Shown here piece after piece: positions 8,878-18,053 of a DNA stretch of 64,000 nt. Both the position numbers and the translations under genes were made by a program. The notes below the pieces were generated by a model. The model worked only from the letters and a program-made list of their open reading frames with translations, made no database searches and was not told the origin of the DNA. This stretch comes from Winogradskyella endarachnes. Lineage in GTDB: Bacteria; Bacteroidota; Bacteroidia; Flavobacteriales; Flavobacteriaceae. The stretch covers positions 310,001-374,000 of the forward strand of contig NZ_WOWS01000002.1 of NCBI RefSeq assembly GCF_009741275.1, in the 5' to 3' direction. Each line of letters starts with the position of its first letter. The stretch's first letter is position 1.

Positions 8878-10785
8878 ATGTTAAATATCCATAACCTTTC
8901 TATATCCTTTCAAGGCGAATATCTATTTGAAGAAATTACCTTTAAACTCGGTCTGGGTGATCGCATTGGTTTAATTGGTAAAAATGGAGCAGGTAAATCT
9001 ACTATGCTTCGTATTTTATCTAAAGAACAAGAAGCTGATTCTGGGCAGATTGCTGCAGATAAGGATATGAAAATTGGATTTTTAAAACAAGATATCGATT
9101 TTGATTTAGGTAAAACAGTTTTAGAGGAATCTTACCAAGCTTTTAAAGAAATTATAAAATGCGAAGCGCAACTAGAAGATATAAATAGACAACTGGCTGA
9201 GCGCACAGATTATAATAGTGAAGCTTATCATCAATTAATGGTAGACCTAAATGATGTTCAACATCAATATGAAATCTTAGGAGGTTATAATTATCAAGGC
9301 GAAACTGAAAAAATTCTTCAAGGTTTAGGTTTTAAACGCGAAGATTTTGATAAACTAACTGATACTTTTTCTGGTGGTTGGCGCATGCGAATAGAATTGG
9401 CGAAACTTCTACTTCAAAATAACGATTTATTACTTTTAGATGAGCCCACAAACCACTTAGATATAGAATCTATTATATGGTTAGAAAATTTCTTGAAAGG
9501 TTATAGTGGTGCTGTAGTAATTGTCTCTCACGATAAGATGTTTTTAGATAATGTAACTAATAGAACTATTGAAATTTCATTAGGTAGAATTTACGACTAT
9601 AATAAGCCTTATACGCAGTTTTTGGCGTTGCGTAAAGAAATGAAGGTTCAGCAATTGGCCGCTCAAAAGAATCAGGAAAAACAAATTCAGCAAACAGAAA
9701 AGTTAATTGAAAAATTTAGAGCCAAAGCTTCAAAAGCTACAATGGCGCAATCGCTTATAAAAAAGTTAGATAAGATTGATAGAATTGAGGTAGATGAGGA
9801 TGATAATAGTGTAATGTCTCTTAATTTTCCGGTTTCTGTAACACCAGGAAAAGTAGTGGTGGATATTGAGAATGTATCTAAAAAATATGGTGATTTGCAA
9901 GTACTGCATAATGTAAATTTAACTATTCCTAGAGATATAAAAACAGCATTTGTTGGTCAAAATGGTCAAGGAAAATCAACCTTAGCTAAAATAATTGTTG
10001 GAGAATTAGAGCATGAAGGCAAGCTAAATCTAGGCCACAATGTTCAAATCGGGTATTTCGCTCAAAACCAAGCAGAATATTTAGATGGTAACAAAACCGT
10101 TTTAGATACAATGATAGATGCAGCTAATGAAACTAACCGAAGTAAAGTAAGAGATATTTTAGGGTCGTTTTTATTTAGAGGAGAAGAAGTTGAGAAATAT
10201 GTACGTGTGCTATCTGGAGGAGAACGTAATCGATTAGCATTGGCAAAGCTGTTGTTACAACCGCTGAATGTTTTAATAATGGACGAGCCCACCAATCACT
10301 TAGATATTAAATCTAAAAATGTATTAAAAGAAGCCTTAACAAAATTTGAAGGTACTTTAATATTAGTATCTCACGATAGAGATTTTCTTCAGGGTTTAAC
10401 AGATACAGTCTATGAATTTAAGGATCAAAATATCAAAGAATATTTAGGAGATATAGATTTTTATTTAGAAAAACGTAATCTTGAAAACCTTAGAGAAGCA
10501 GAAAAGAGAACCGTCATTGTTGAGAAGCCAAAGGAAACTAAAAAGCAGAGTTACGAAGATCAAAAGAAATTAAAATCTTTAAATAACAAGTTGAGTAATA
10601 TAGAATCTAAAATTAATCAACTAGAAAAAGATATTAAAGCAGATGATGTTAAGCTAGCAACAGACTATGATAAAACAGTGTCAGACCCTAAGTTTTTTGA
10701 TGCTTATCAAGACAAGAAAAAAGCTTTAGATAATTTAATGACGGACTGGGAGAACATTCAAGAAAATTTAGAGGCGCTATCTTAG
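8878..10785 (+). CDS. ABC-F family ATPase
   Basis: ABC-F proteins have two fused ATPase domains and no membrane domain; they act on the ribosome as translation factors or in antibiotic resistance. The 635-residue sequence has Walker A GKNGAGKST near residue 34, signature FSGGW, Walker B LLLLDEPTNHLD, a charged linker of about 90 residues (KFRAKASKATMAQSLIKKL), then a second Walker A GQNGQGKST, signature LSGGE and LIMDEPTNHLD. A C-terminal coiled-coil extension (about residues 555-630) resembles the Uup/YheS type. A single conserved chromosomal copy of this type is usually housekeeping; resistance cannot be inferred. Confidence 0.93.
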   Translation: MLNIHNLSISFQGEYLFEEITFKLGLGDRIGLIGKNGAGKSTMLRILSKEQEADSGQIAADKDMKIGFLKQDIDFDLGKTVLEESYQAFKEIIKCEAQLEDINRQLAERTDYNSEAYHQLMVDLNDVQHQYEILGGYNYQGETEKILQGLGFKREDFDKLTDTFSGGWRMRIELAKLLLQNNDLLLLDEPTNHLDIESIIWLENFLKGYSGAVVIVSHDKMFLDNVTNRTIEISLGRIYDYNKPYTQFLALRKEMKVQQLAAQKNQEKQIQQTEKLIEKFRAKASKATMAQSLIKKLDKIDRIEVDEDDNSVMSLNFPVSVTPGKVVVDIENVSKKYGDLQVLHNVNLTIPRDIKTAFVGQNGQGKSTLAKIIVGELEHEGKLNLGHNVQIGYFAQNQAEYLDGNKTVLDTMIDAANETNRSKVRDILGSFLFRGEEVEKYVRVLSGGERNRLALAKLLLQPLNVLIMDEPTNHLDIKSKNVLKEALTKFEGTLILVSHDRDFLQGLTDTVYEFKDQNIKEYLGDIDFYLEKRNLENLREAEKRTVIVEKPKETKKQSYEDQKKLKSLNNKLSNIESKINQLEKDIKADDVKLATDYDKTVSDPKFFDAYQDKKKALDNLMTDWENIQENLEALS

Positions 10786-10827
10786 TAAAATTAAGAATAT
10801 TTTAACTGCCAGACCTAATGATAACGT

Positions 10828-10835
10828 TAGCTTTG
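10828..10835 (+). promoter_or_regulatory. -7 promoter box (TAGCTTTG) for the RND efflux operon
   Basis: An exact TAnnTTTG match followed by C lies 25 bases upstream of the ATG at 10861. There is no clear TTG at the usual distance upstream. Confidence 0.45.
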
Positions 10836-10860
10836 CATAATACTGACGATCAATATCATT

Positions 10861-12000
10861 ATGTTAAGAAAAATTATTTTATCTGTTTTAGGCATTGCAT
10901 TTCTTGTTGGTGCCTTCATATATGCCAATTATTTAATAGATAGTAAACACAAACCCAAGCCTATTGTACCTAAGGTTGTTAAAACCGTTATTGTAGATAC
11001 GGTAAAAAATGGTATTGTGCCTGTAGTAATATCTGCCAATGGAAATTTAAGTAGTAAACAACGTGTAGAATTGTACTCTGAAGTTCAAGGTATTTTTAAA
11101 ACAGGTTCAAAATTATTTAAACCAGGACAAAAATTCACTAAAGGAGAAACGCTTATACGCCTAGATGCTTCGGAATATTATGCAAGCGTTCAATCGGCAA
11201 AAAGTGATTTGTATAATAGTATCGCGGCAATAATGCCAGATTTGCGTTTAGATTTTACAGAAGTTTATCCTAAATGGCAAGCTTATCTCAATAGTTTCGA
11301 TATAAATAAAACGACGCCAAAACTACCAGAGATTTCTGGAGAAAAAGAGAATTATTTTATCACGGGTCGTGGTATTGTAAGTGCCTATTATAATGTAAAA
11401 AATTTAGAACAACGATTAACTAAATACAGAATCGCAGCGCCTTTTACTGGTATCTTAACCGAAGCATTGGTTACGGAAGGGACTTTAATTAGAAGTGGTC
11501 AAAAATTAGGAGAGTTTATAGATCCTTCTGTTTACGAAATGGAAGTGGCTATAAGTAAATCTTATGCAGATATTTTAAAGGAAGGCGAAAATGTTAACCT
11601 AACGAGTTTAGATAAAACAAAGGTTTATCAAGGAGTTGTATCTCGTGTTAATGGTAGTATTGATGCAACCACACAAACCATAACAGTTTACATTGAGGTA
11701 AAACACCAAGATTTAAAAGAAGGCATGTATCTAGAGGCCAATTTAAATGCTGAGAAAATAGAAAACGCTATAGAAATTGATAGAAATTTATTGTTAGACA
11801 GTGAAGAAATATATGTGGTTAACGATAGTTTATTAGACGTTATACCTGTAAAACCGGCCCATTTTTCTAGTGAAACTGTGGTTTTAAAGAAGGTACCAAA
11901 CGGAACGGTTATACTAAAAAAACCTGTACCAGGAGCTTATGCAGGTATGCATGTAAAAGGTGTTAAAAGCAGTGTTTCAACTAATGATGCTATTCAATAA
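10861..12000 (+). CDS. RND efflux periplasmic adaptor (HlyD/MFP family)
   Basis: The 379-residue membrane-fusion protein would link the RND pump to an outer-membrane channel. It has an N-terminal membrane anchor (about residues 5-24), a barrel-sandwich lipoyl-like region (VELYSEVQGIFKTG and later YRIAAPFTGILTEALVTEG), a helical hairpin between those halves, and a beta-barrel domain. The stop codon overlaps the ATG of the permease gene by one base (TAATG), showing translational coupling. Substrate is unknown. It is the first gene of the adaptor-permease-TolC operon. Confidence 0.93.
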   Translation: MLRKIILSVLGIAFLVGAFIYANYLIDSKHKPKPIVPKVVKTVIVDTVKNGIVPVVISANGNLSSKQRVELYSEVQGIFKTGSKLFKPGQKFTKGETLIRLDASEYYASVQSAKSDLYNSIAAIMPDLRLDFTEVYPKWQAYLNSFDINKTTPKLPEISGEKENYFITGRGIVSAYYNVKNLEQRLTKYRIAAPFTGILTEALVTEGTLIRSGQKLGEFIDPSVYEMEVAISKSYADILKEGENVNLTSLDKTKVYQGVVSRVNGSIDATTQTITVYIEVKHQDLKEGMYLEANLNAEKIENAIEIDRNLLLDSEEIYVVNDSLLDVIPVKPAHFSSETVVLKKVPNGTVILKKPVPGAYAGMHVKGVKSSVSTNDAIQ

Positions 12001-15000
12001 TGAGAAAAATAATTGAATATTTTATAAGATACCATGTTGCTGTAAATGTGTTAATTATTGCATTTGTGGTTTTTGGTGTCATAGGTGCCGTTTCTTTAAA
12101 ATCATCTTTCTTTCCATTAACAGAATCTAAAATAATTACGGTTGCGATAACTTATCCTGGAGCATCACCACAAGAGATAGAAGAGGGTATTGTGCTTCAA
12201 ATCGAAGATAATCTAAAAGGCTTAAAAGGTGTTGATAGAGTAACGTCTACCTCTAGTGAAAATAGTGGAACTATAACAGTAGAAATTGAAAAAGGAGAAA
12301 GTCTAGATTTTATGCTTTTAGAGGTGAAGAATGCAGTAGATCGTGTACCTTCATTTCCAACAGGAATGGAACCTTTGGTAGTTTCTAAACAAGAAGCTGT
12401 AAGAGAAACCATTTCATTTGCTATTAACGGAAAAAATATACCATTAAAAACGTTAAAAGAATTAGCGAGACAAGTTGAAACAGATTTACGTGCTATAGAT
12501 GGAATTTCTCAAATAGAATTATCGGGTTTTCCTGAAGAAGAAATAGAAATTGCAGTTAATGAGCTCAATTTATTAGCCTATGATTTAACCTTTAACGATG
12601 TTGCTAATGCTGTAAGTAATGCTAATATTTTAGTAACTGGTGGTAATGTTAAAACAGTAGCGGAAGATTATTTAATTAGAGCCAATAATAGACAATATTA
12701 CGGCAAGGAATTACTTAATATTATTGTTAGAGCATCTGCCGACGGAAAAGTAATTCGGTTAAAAGATGTTGCTGAAGTAAGAGATCGCTTTTCTGAAACG
12801 CCAAACGCAACCTATTTTAATCAAAACTTAGCAGTCAATATCACTGTTACCAGCACCAATAATGAAGATTTAATTTCCTCTGCAGATAAAATAAAAACAT
12901 ATATTGAGGAGTATAATCAAAAGTATACCAATGTTAAATTAGAAGTTGTTAGTGATAGGTCTATTACCTTAAATCAAAGAACAGATTTACTAACAGAAAA
13001 TGCCATTGTTGGTATGCTTCTGGTATTACTCTTTTTGTCCATTTTCTTAAATACACGTTTGGCACTATGGGTAGCTTTTGGTCTGCCAATTTCATTTTTA
13101 GGAATGTTTATTTTTGCCGCGCAATTTAATGTTACAATAAATGTGTTGTCATTATTTGGAATGATCATTGTGATAGGCATTTTAGTAGATGATGGAATTG
13201 TAATTGCAGAGAACATCTATCAACATTACGAAAAGGGTAAAAAACCAGTTCAAGCTGCAATTGATGGTACTTTAGAGGTGATTCCACCAGTAGTTTCAGC
13301 TATTATAACAACGTTATTGGCGTTTTCATTATTTTTCTTTTTAGAGAGTAGAATTGGTGAGTTTTTTAGTGAAGTTGCGGTTATAGTAATTTTAACCTTA
13401 GTGGTATCATTAATAGAAGCTTTGGTGATATTACCAGCCCATTTAGCACACTCAAAAGCGTTAAAAATTCAAAAAGATGATGAAAACCCTTCTAAAATAA
13501 AACAGTTTTTCTCATTTATGAGAGTAATCAATACTGGAGGAGACCGTTTTATGTCTTTTTTAAGAGATAAAGTTTATTCACCAATTTTAGAGCGTGTTTT
13601 AAAATATAAAATATTTTCTTTAGGTTTTTTTATTGCCCTATTGGTATTGACGTTTGGTTCTCTTGGAGGAGGTGTAATTGGTGTTACTATATTCCCTAGA
13701 ATTGCTAGTGATGCTGCAAACATAGAATTAGTAATGCCAGCTGGTACTAATGTAAAAATTACAGATTCTATTATTTCTTTAATTGAAGAAAAGTCGTTTA
13801 TAGTAAATAAAGAACTTACAGATAAATACTTAAAAGGTACAGGTAAGCAATTGTTTGAAAATACAATTGTAGACATTAGCAGTAGCTCTAGTGCCAGATT
13901 AAGAATTAATTTGTTACCAGGTGAAGAACGACCAGATGAAATTAAAGCAGATTTAGTGACCAACCGATTAGAAGAATTAGTTGGGCCTGTTATAGGGACG
14001 GAACGCTTAATTTATGGCTCTGGAGGTAATTTTGGAGGTAGCCCAGTTTCAGTGTCTCTACTGAGTAATAATATTGAAGAGTTAAAAGCTTCAAAATTAG
14101 AGCTTAAGAAATATTTAGAATCTAATCCTCTACTTAAAGATATAGGGGATAATGATCCGGCAGGTATAAAGGAAATCCGATTAGAACTAAAGGAGAGTGC
14201 TTATCTATTGGGCTTAGATTTAAGTACAGTAATGTCTCAAGTACGAGCTGGTTTTTTTGGTGCACAAGCACAACGTTTTCAAAGAGGACAAGACGAAATA
14301 AAAGTTTGGGTACGTTACGATATTGAAAACAGAAGTTCTATAAATGATTTAGATGCTATGCGTATTGTAACACCTACTGGTGAACGAGTTACTTTAAAGG
14401 ATATAGCAGATTACAGCATTGCAAGGGGTGACGTTGCAATTAATCACTTAGAAGGTAAACGAGAAATACAGGTATATGCTGATTTGAAAGACCCAAGTAC
14501 AAGCAATACAGATATTATTGAAGATATTAAAACGTCTTTTATCCCACAATTACAATCTAAATACCCATCAATAAATGCGTCTTACGAAGGGCAAAATAGA
14601 GAAAAGGATAAATTAACAGGGTCTTTAGGTGTAGCCGGACCAATAATTTTATTATTAATTTATATCACCATAGCTTTTACCTTTAGAAGTTATTCGCAAC
14701 CATTTTTACTTATTTTATTAATACCACTAAGTTTAACTGCAGTAGCTTGGGGACATTGGTTGTTAGGCTTTCAGGTTAACGTACTATCGCTTTTAGGTAT
14801 TATTGCGTTGATAGGTATAATGGTAAATGACGGATTAGTTTTTATAGGTAAATTTAATAGTAACTTAAAAGAAGGATTGGCTTTTGAATTGGCGTTATCC
14901 GAAGCTGGTAAGTCAAGATTTAGAGCTATTTTCTTAACTTCTGTTACTACTATTGCTGGCTTATCACCTTTATTATTAGAGAAGAGTAGACAGGCTCAGT

Positions 15001-15197
15001 TTTTAAAACCAATGGCAATTTCAATTTCTTTTGGTATTGCATATGCAACAATACTTACCTTGTTAGTTTTACCATTATTCTTGTCTTTTAGTAATAGTAT
15101 AAAAAAGAGCGGTAAGTGGTTAATAACAGGTAATAATGTTACAAAAGAAGAAGTTGAACGGGCAATTATAGAACAAAATGAAGGGAATGAACACTAA
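12000..15197 (+). CDS. RND family efflux permease (AcrB/MmpL-like, HAE1-type)
   Basis: The 1065-residue inner-membrane pump has the RND layout: a first membrane helix (about residues 10-32), a large periplasmic loop, a bundle of helices around residues 335-490, a second periplasmic loop and a final helix bundle to about residue 1030. Family motifs include TYPGASPQEIEE in the porter domain and VDDGIVIAENIYQH in helix 4, with the paired acidic residues typical of proton relay; the second half has GIMVNDGLVFIGKF. Export of hydrophobic compounds driven by protons is the family function. It overlaps both neighbours, which supports one transcript. Confidence 0.94.
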   Translation: MRKIIEYFIRYHVAVNVLIIAFVVFGVIGAVSLKSSFFPLTESKIITVAITYPGASPQEIEEGIVLQIEDNLKGLKGVDRVTSTSSENSGTITVEIEKGESLDFMLLEVKNAVDRVPSFPTGMEPLVVSKQEAVRETISFAINGKNIPLKTLKELARQVETDLRAIDGISQIELSGFPEEEIEIAVNELNLLAYDLTFNDVANAVSNANILVTGGNVKTVAEDYLIRANNRQYYGKELLNIIVRASADGKVIRLKDVAEVRDRFSETPNATYFNQNLAVNITVTSTNNEDLISSADKIKTYIEEYNQKYTNVKLEVVSDRSITLNQRTDLLTENAIVGMLLVLLFLSIFLNTRLALWVAFGLPISFLGMFIFAAQFNVTINVLSLFGMIIVIGILVDDGIVIAENIYQHYEKGKKPVQAAIDGTLEVIPPVVSAIITTLLAFSLFFFLESRIGEFFSEVAVIVILTLVVSLIEALVILPAHLAHSKALKIQKDDENPSKIKQFFSFMRVINTGGDRFMSFLRDKVYSPILERVLKYKIFSLGFFIALLVLTFGSLGGGVIGVTIFPRIASDAANIELVMPAGTNVKITDSIISLIEEKSFIVNKELTDKYLKGTGKQLFENTIVDISSSSSARLRINLLPGEERPDEIKADLVTNRLEELVGPVIGTERLIYGSGGNFGGSPVSVSLLSNNIEELKASKLELKKYLESNPLLKDIGDNDPAGIKEIRLELKESAYLLGLDLSTVMSQVRAGFFGAQAQRFQRGQDEIKVWVRYDIENRSSINDLDAMRIVTPTGERVTLKDIADYSIARGDVAINHLEGKREIQVYADLKDPSTSNTDIIEDIKTSFIPQLQSKYPSINASYEGQNREKDKLTGSLGVAGPIILLLIYITIAFTFRSYSQPFLLILLIPLSLTAVAWGHWLLGFQVNVLSLLGIIALIGIMVNDGLVFIGKFNSNLKEGLAFELALSEAGKSRFRAIFLTSVTTIAGLSPLLLEKSRQAQFLKPMAISISFGIAYATILTLLVLPLFLSFSNSIKKSGKWLITGNNVTKEEVERAIIEQNEGNEH

Positions 15198-16506
15198 TAT
15201 TAGAATTATAGTTCTGTTTATATTTTGTCATTTAAATTTAAGTGCGCAAGAAATTTTAACAAAAGAACAAGCCGTTTCTAGTATGCTAGAAAATAATTAT
15301 GGTGTAAAAATTGCAAATAATGCCGTTTCTGTAGCAGAGAATAATAAAAGCATACTTAATTCAGGATATTTACCAACAGTTTCGGCAAGTGCAGGTGGTA
15401 ACTATTATGTAGATAATACAGAAGCCGAATTTTCTAATGATACGCCAGATGCGGTCTTAAATGGGGCAGAGAGTTCTAATTATAATGCAAGCGTAACAAT
15501 AGATTATACCATTTTTGATGGTTTAGGAAGACGCTATAACTACAATAAATTAAAAGAACAATATCAATTATCGGAGTTGCAAGCAAGAGAAACTATTGAA
15601 ACAACTTTACTTCAATTGTTTTCTTTTTATTATAATGTTGCGCAATTATCTGATAATTTAAAAGCTTTAGAAGAAACTTTAAATAATACAAAAGACAGGC
15701 TGCTTAGAGCAGAATACCAGTTTGAATATGGGCAAAACACTAAATTAGAAGTTTTAAATGCTGAAGTTGATATCAATACAGATAGTATCAATATAATTAA
15801 TACAAAACAAGATTTAAAAGTTGCTAAACGCGATTTAAAATTAGTTTTAGGTGAATCATTGTCATCGGATTTTAAGGTAGAAACAGATGTCGTTTTTTTA
15901 CTAGAACTGCAAAAAGATAGTCTATTTGAAAAAGCAAAATCGCGCAATATAGCCTTATTGCAAACTGAAAAAAATATTGCTATTAGTAAATTAGATATTA
16001 ATTCTGGTAAATCAGGTTATTTACCTACAATTGGTTTATATGGATCATATGGTTGGAGTAAAAATAATAACAATGCTGTTTCATTATTGTCGGTATCTAC
16101 TAATACTGGCATTTCAACAGGCTTAACGTTTAGTTGGGATTTGTTTGATGGTGGCTCAACAATAACAACAGTAAGAAATGCTAAATTAGATTTAGAGGCT
16201 CAAAAACTTCAAAAGGAGAGTCTTCTTTTAAGTATCGAACGCGATTTTAATAACGCTTGGGATAATTATCAAAACAAATTAGAGATATATAATATACAAG
16301 AAAAGAATATAATAACAGCTCAAAATAATTTTGACAGAACTGAAGAGAAATTTAAAATAGGTCAGGTTAATTCAATAGAATATAGACAAGCACAAGTAAA
16401 TTTATTAAATGCTGAATTAAGTAGAAATCAAGCAAAATATTCAGCTAAATTATCTGAGTTAGAGGTGCTTCAAATTAGTGGAGAACTGCTTAATGTAGAA
16501 TTTTAA
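15178..16506 (+). CDS. TolC-family outer-membrane efflux protein
   Basis: The 442-residue protein is an outer-membrane factor for the RND pump. It has a signal peptide ending at NLSAQ and two halves of the OEP repeat with long alpha-helical stretches (ETIETTLLQLFSFYYNVAQL; later EEKFKIGQVNSIEYRQAQVN). The first ATG at 15178 lies inside the permease gene, 20 bases overlapping; a second in-frame ATG at 15187 gives a cleaner signal peptide (MNTNIRIIVLFIF) and may be the real start. Coupled translation with the permease is likely. Confidence 0.92.
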   Translation: MKGMNTNIRIIVLFIFCHLNLSAQEILTKEQAVSSMLENNYGVKIANNAVSVAENNKSILNSGYLPTVSASAGGNYYVDNTEAEFSNDTPDAVLNGAESSNYNASVTIDYTIFDGLGRRYNYNKLKEQYQLSELQARETIETTLLQLFSFYYNVAQLSDNLKALEETLNNTKDRLLRAEYQFEYGQNTKLEVLNAEVDINTDSINIINTKQDLKVAKRDLKLVLGESLSSDFKVETDVVFLLELQKDSLFEKAKSRNIALLQTEKNIAISKLDINSGKSGYLPTIGLYGSYGWSKNNNNAVSLLSVSTNTGISTGLTFSWDLFDGGSTITTVRNAKLDLEAQKLQKESLLLSIERDFNNAWDNYQNKLEIYNIQEKNIITAQNNFDRTEEKFKIGQVNSIEYRQAQVNLLNAELSRNQAKYSAKLSELEVLQISGELLNVEF

Positions 16507-16516
16507 TTTAATAGTA

Positions 16517-16699
16517 ATGCATGAATATTTCTTTCAGTGTCCATATTGTTGGGAGCAAATTTCTATGCTTATAGATGTGTCTCAAAAACAGCAAAACTAT
16601 ATCGAAGATTGTGAAATCTGTTGTAACCCTATTGAGGTTTCAGTAGAAATAGAAGCCCGAGAAATTATTAGTTTTCAGGCAGAAAATATTCAACAATAA
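16517..16699 (+). CDS. Small CPxCG-type cysteine-rich protein
   Basis: This is a 60-residue zinc-ribbon-like protein with CPYC at residues 8-11 and CEICC at 32-36, matching the Cys-rich CPXCG family of unknown function. It starts 10 bases after the TolC-like gene, so it may ride on the same transcript, although a functional link to efflux is not known. Confidence 0.8.
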   Translation: MHEYFFQCPYCWEQISMLIDVSQKQQNYIEDCEICCNPIEVSVEIEAREIISFQAENIQQ

Positions 16700-16761
16700 A
16701 TGATATTTTGTTAATACAGAAGGGGTTCTTCTTGTAAATCAATGTAATTCATCGAAAAACT

Positions 16762-16792
16762 TTGCAGTTTATAGTGTTTTAGGTTATATTTG
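16762..16792 (+). promoter_or_regulatory. Bacteroidota promoter for the LRR protein
   Basis: TTG at 16762-16764 and TATATTTG at 16785-16792 are 20 bp apart, matching the -33/-7 consensus. Transcription would begin near 16799, which excludes the in-frame ATG at 16790 as the start of the next gene. Confidence 0.7.
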
Positions 16793-16828
16793 TTATGTTA
16801 TTGTGTCCCTCCACAAAAATCTACTATT

Positions 16829-17668
16829 ATGAAGACACTAAAAATAACATGCCTAACCTGTTTAATTTCAGTATTTTCTTTTGCGCAAGTATCTCAAAAT
16901 CAAAAGGACGCGCTATTGGATTTGTATAATGCTACCAATGGTGATTCTTGGATTAATTCTTGGGATTTAGAACAATCGGTTTCCTCTTGGTACGGTGTAA
17001 CTATAGATGACGACAATGTTGTTGCAATAAAAATGCCTTTTAATGGTTTAGTTGGATCTCTTCCAGAATCAATTTCAGAATTAGACAACTTAGTTGTTTT
17101 AGATTTAGCCTTTAATAAATTAGAAGGCGAATTGCCAAAATCATTGGTTTCAATGACTAGTTTAGAAGAATTACAACTATTCTCTAATCAATTTAATGGT
17201 TCAATTCCTAATGATATTGGAAATTTAGTTAACCTAAAATCTTTAGAGCTTTACAATAATGATTTTTTTGGGGCAATACCATCTTCAATGGGTAACCTTA
17301 AGAATTTAGAAGTATTAAATCTTAGCAGTAACTTGTTAATGGGAACTTTGCCAGCGAGTATTTCAAACTTAAAATCTTTAAAAGTTTTAAGTGTTTTTGA
17401 TAATAATTTATTTGGTACCATTCCTTCTTCAATTGCACAGCTTACAGAATTAGAAGAATTAGTATTGTCTAACAATGCATTTTACGGAGAACTGCCTAGT
17501 GTTTTAGCTGAGTTAACTAATTTAAAAACCTTACTGCTTAGTAATAATCAATTTAAAGGTAATTATGCTATATTAAAACAATCATTACCAAATATTGTTG
17601 ATTTTGATTTGGATCAAGCAAACTTAGAAGGAACATTAGCAACTTTAGATGTCGAAGAAGAAGATTAA
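16829..17668 (+). CDS. Secreted leucine-rich repeat protein
   Basis: The 279-residue protein has a signal peptide ending SVFSFAQ and about seven plant-type leucine-rich repeats of 23-24 residues (for example LEELQLFSNQFNGSIPNDIG), so it forms a short solenoid for protein or carbohydrate binding. A cap-like domain, LLDLYNATNGDSWINSWD, precedes the repeats as in many Bacteroidota LRR proteins. No type IX C-terminal sorting domain is present; the C-terminus ends in an acidic EEED. The ATG at 16829 is chosen because it begins the signal peptide and lies after the predicted transcription start. Partner and function are unknown. Confidence 0.85.
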   Translation: MKTLKITCLTCLISVFSFAQVSQNQKDALLDLYNATNGDSWINSWDLEQSVSSWYGVTIDDDNVVAIKMPFNGLVGSLPESISELDNLVVLDLAFNKLEGELPKSLVSMTSLEELQLFSNQFNGSIPNDIGNLVNLKSLELYNNDFFGAIPSSMGNLKNLEVLNLSSNLLMGTLPASISNLKSLKVLSVFDNNLFGTIPSSIAQLTELEELVLSNNAFYGELPSVLAELTNLKTLLLSNNQFKGNYAILKQSLPNIVDFDLDQANLEGTLATLDVEEED

Positions 17669-17693
17669 AAAAATGATTTAAATATAAATGATG

Positions 17694-17723
17694 ACGTTCT
17701 AAAAAAAAGAACGTTATTTTTTT
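17694..17723 (+). terminator. Intrinsic terminator after LRR gene
   Basis: A 7-bp perfect stem (ACGTTCT/AGAACGT) around a seven-A loop is followed by a T run. It ends the LRR transcript ahead of the tRNA promoter. Confidence 0.65.
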
Positions 17724-17733
17724 GTTTTATCTT

Positions 17734-17761
17734 TTGTATTATAAAAAAAGTATTATCTTTG
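17734..17761 (+). promoter_or_regulatory. Promoter of the initiator tRNA gene
   Basis: TTG at 17734-17736 and TATCTTTG at 17754-17761 are 17 bp apart. The transcript would start near 17768, at the base of the leader hairpin and 67 bases ahead of the tRNA. Confidence 0.75.
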
Positions 17762-17767
17762 CAGTCC

Positions 17768-17824
17768 TAAAATGATTGAGTCGGCCTTATGAACCGAAAG
17801 TTAAAAGCTAAGACAATCATTTTA
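17768..17824 (+). other. Structured leader preceding tRNA-fMet
   Basis: An 11-bp perfect inverted repeat (17768-17778 with 17814-17824) encloses a small TCGG/CCGA helix. It would form the 5' end of the tRNA precursor and may serve processing or stability, or be a separate small RNA. Function is inferred only from structure. Confidence 0.5.
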
Positions 17825-17834
17825 AGATTAAAAT

Positions 17835-17907
<73 letters not shown>

Positions 17908-17919
17908 CTAAATTAAGAG

Positions 17920-17951
17920 AAGCCTTTCAAGAAATTGAAAGGCTTTTTTTT
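17920..17951 (+). terminator. Intrinsic terminator after tRNA-fMet
   Basis: The arms AAGCCTTTCA and TGAAAGGCTT form a 10-bp stem around AGAAAT, followed by a run of eight T. Confidence 0.85.
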
Positions 17952-17995
17952 GTGTTATTTATTCCATTTTTTTAAGACTTATTAATTTATACTTT

Positions 17996-18023
17996 TTGTA
18001 AGTTAGCACCAAATTTATTTTTG
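17996..18023 (+). promoter_or_regulatory. Promoter for the EEP-family gene
   Basis: TTG at 17996-17998 and TATTTTTG at 18016-18023 are 17 bp apart, 30 bases upstream of the start at 18054. Confidence 0.7.
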
Positions 18024-18053
18024 TAAAATTATGATTGTAAAGGCATTAAATAA

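Noticed and set aside
16790-16828. Earlier ATG for the LRR protein
   Set aside because: It overlaps the -7 promoter box and adds 13 residues that break the signal peptide.
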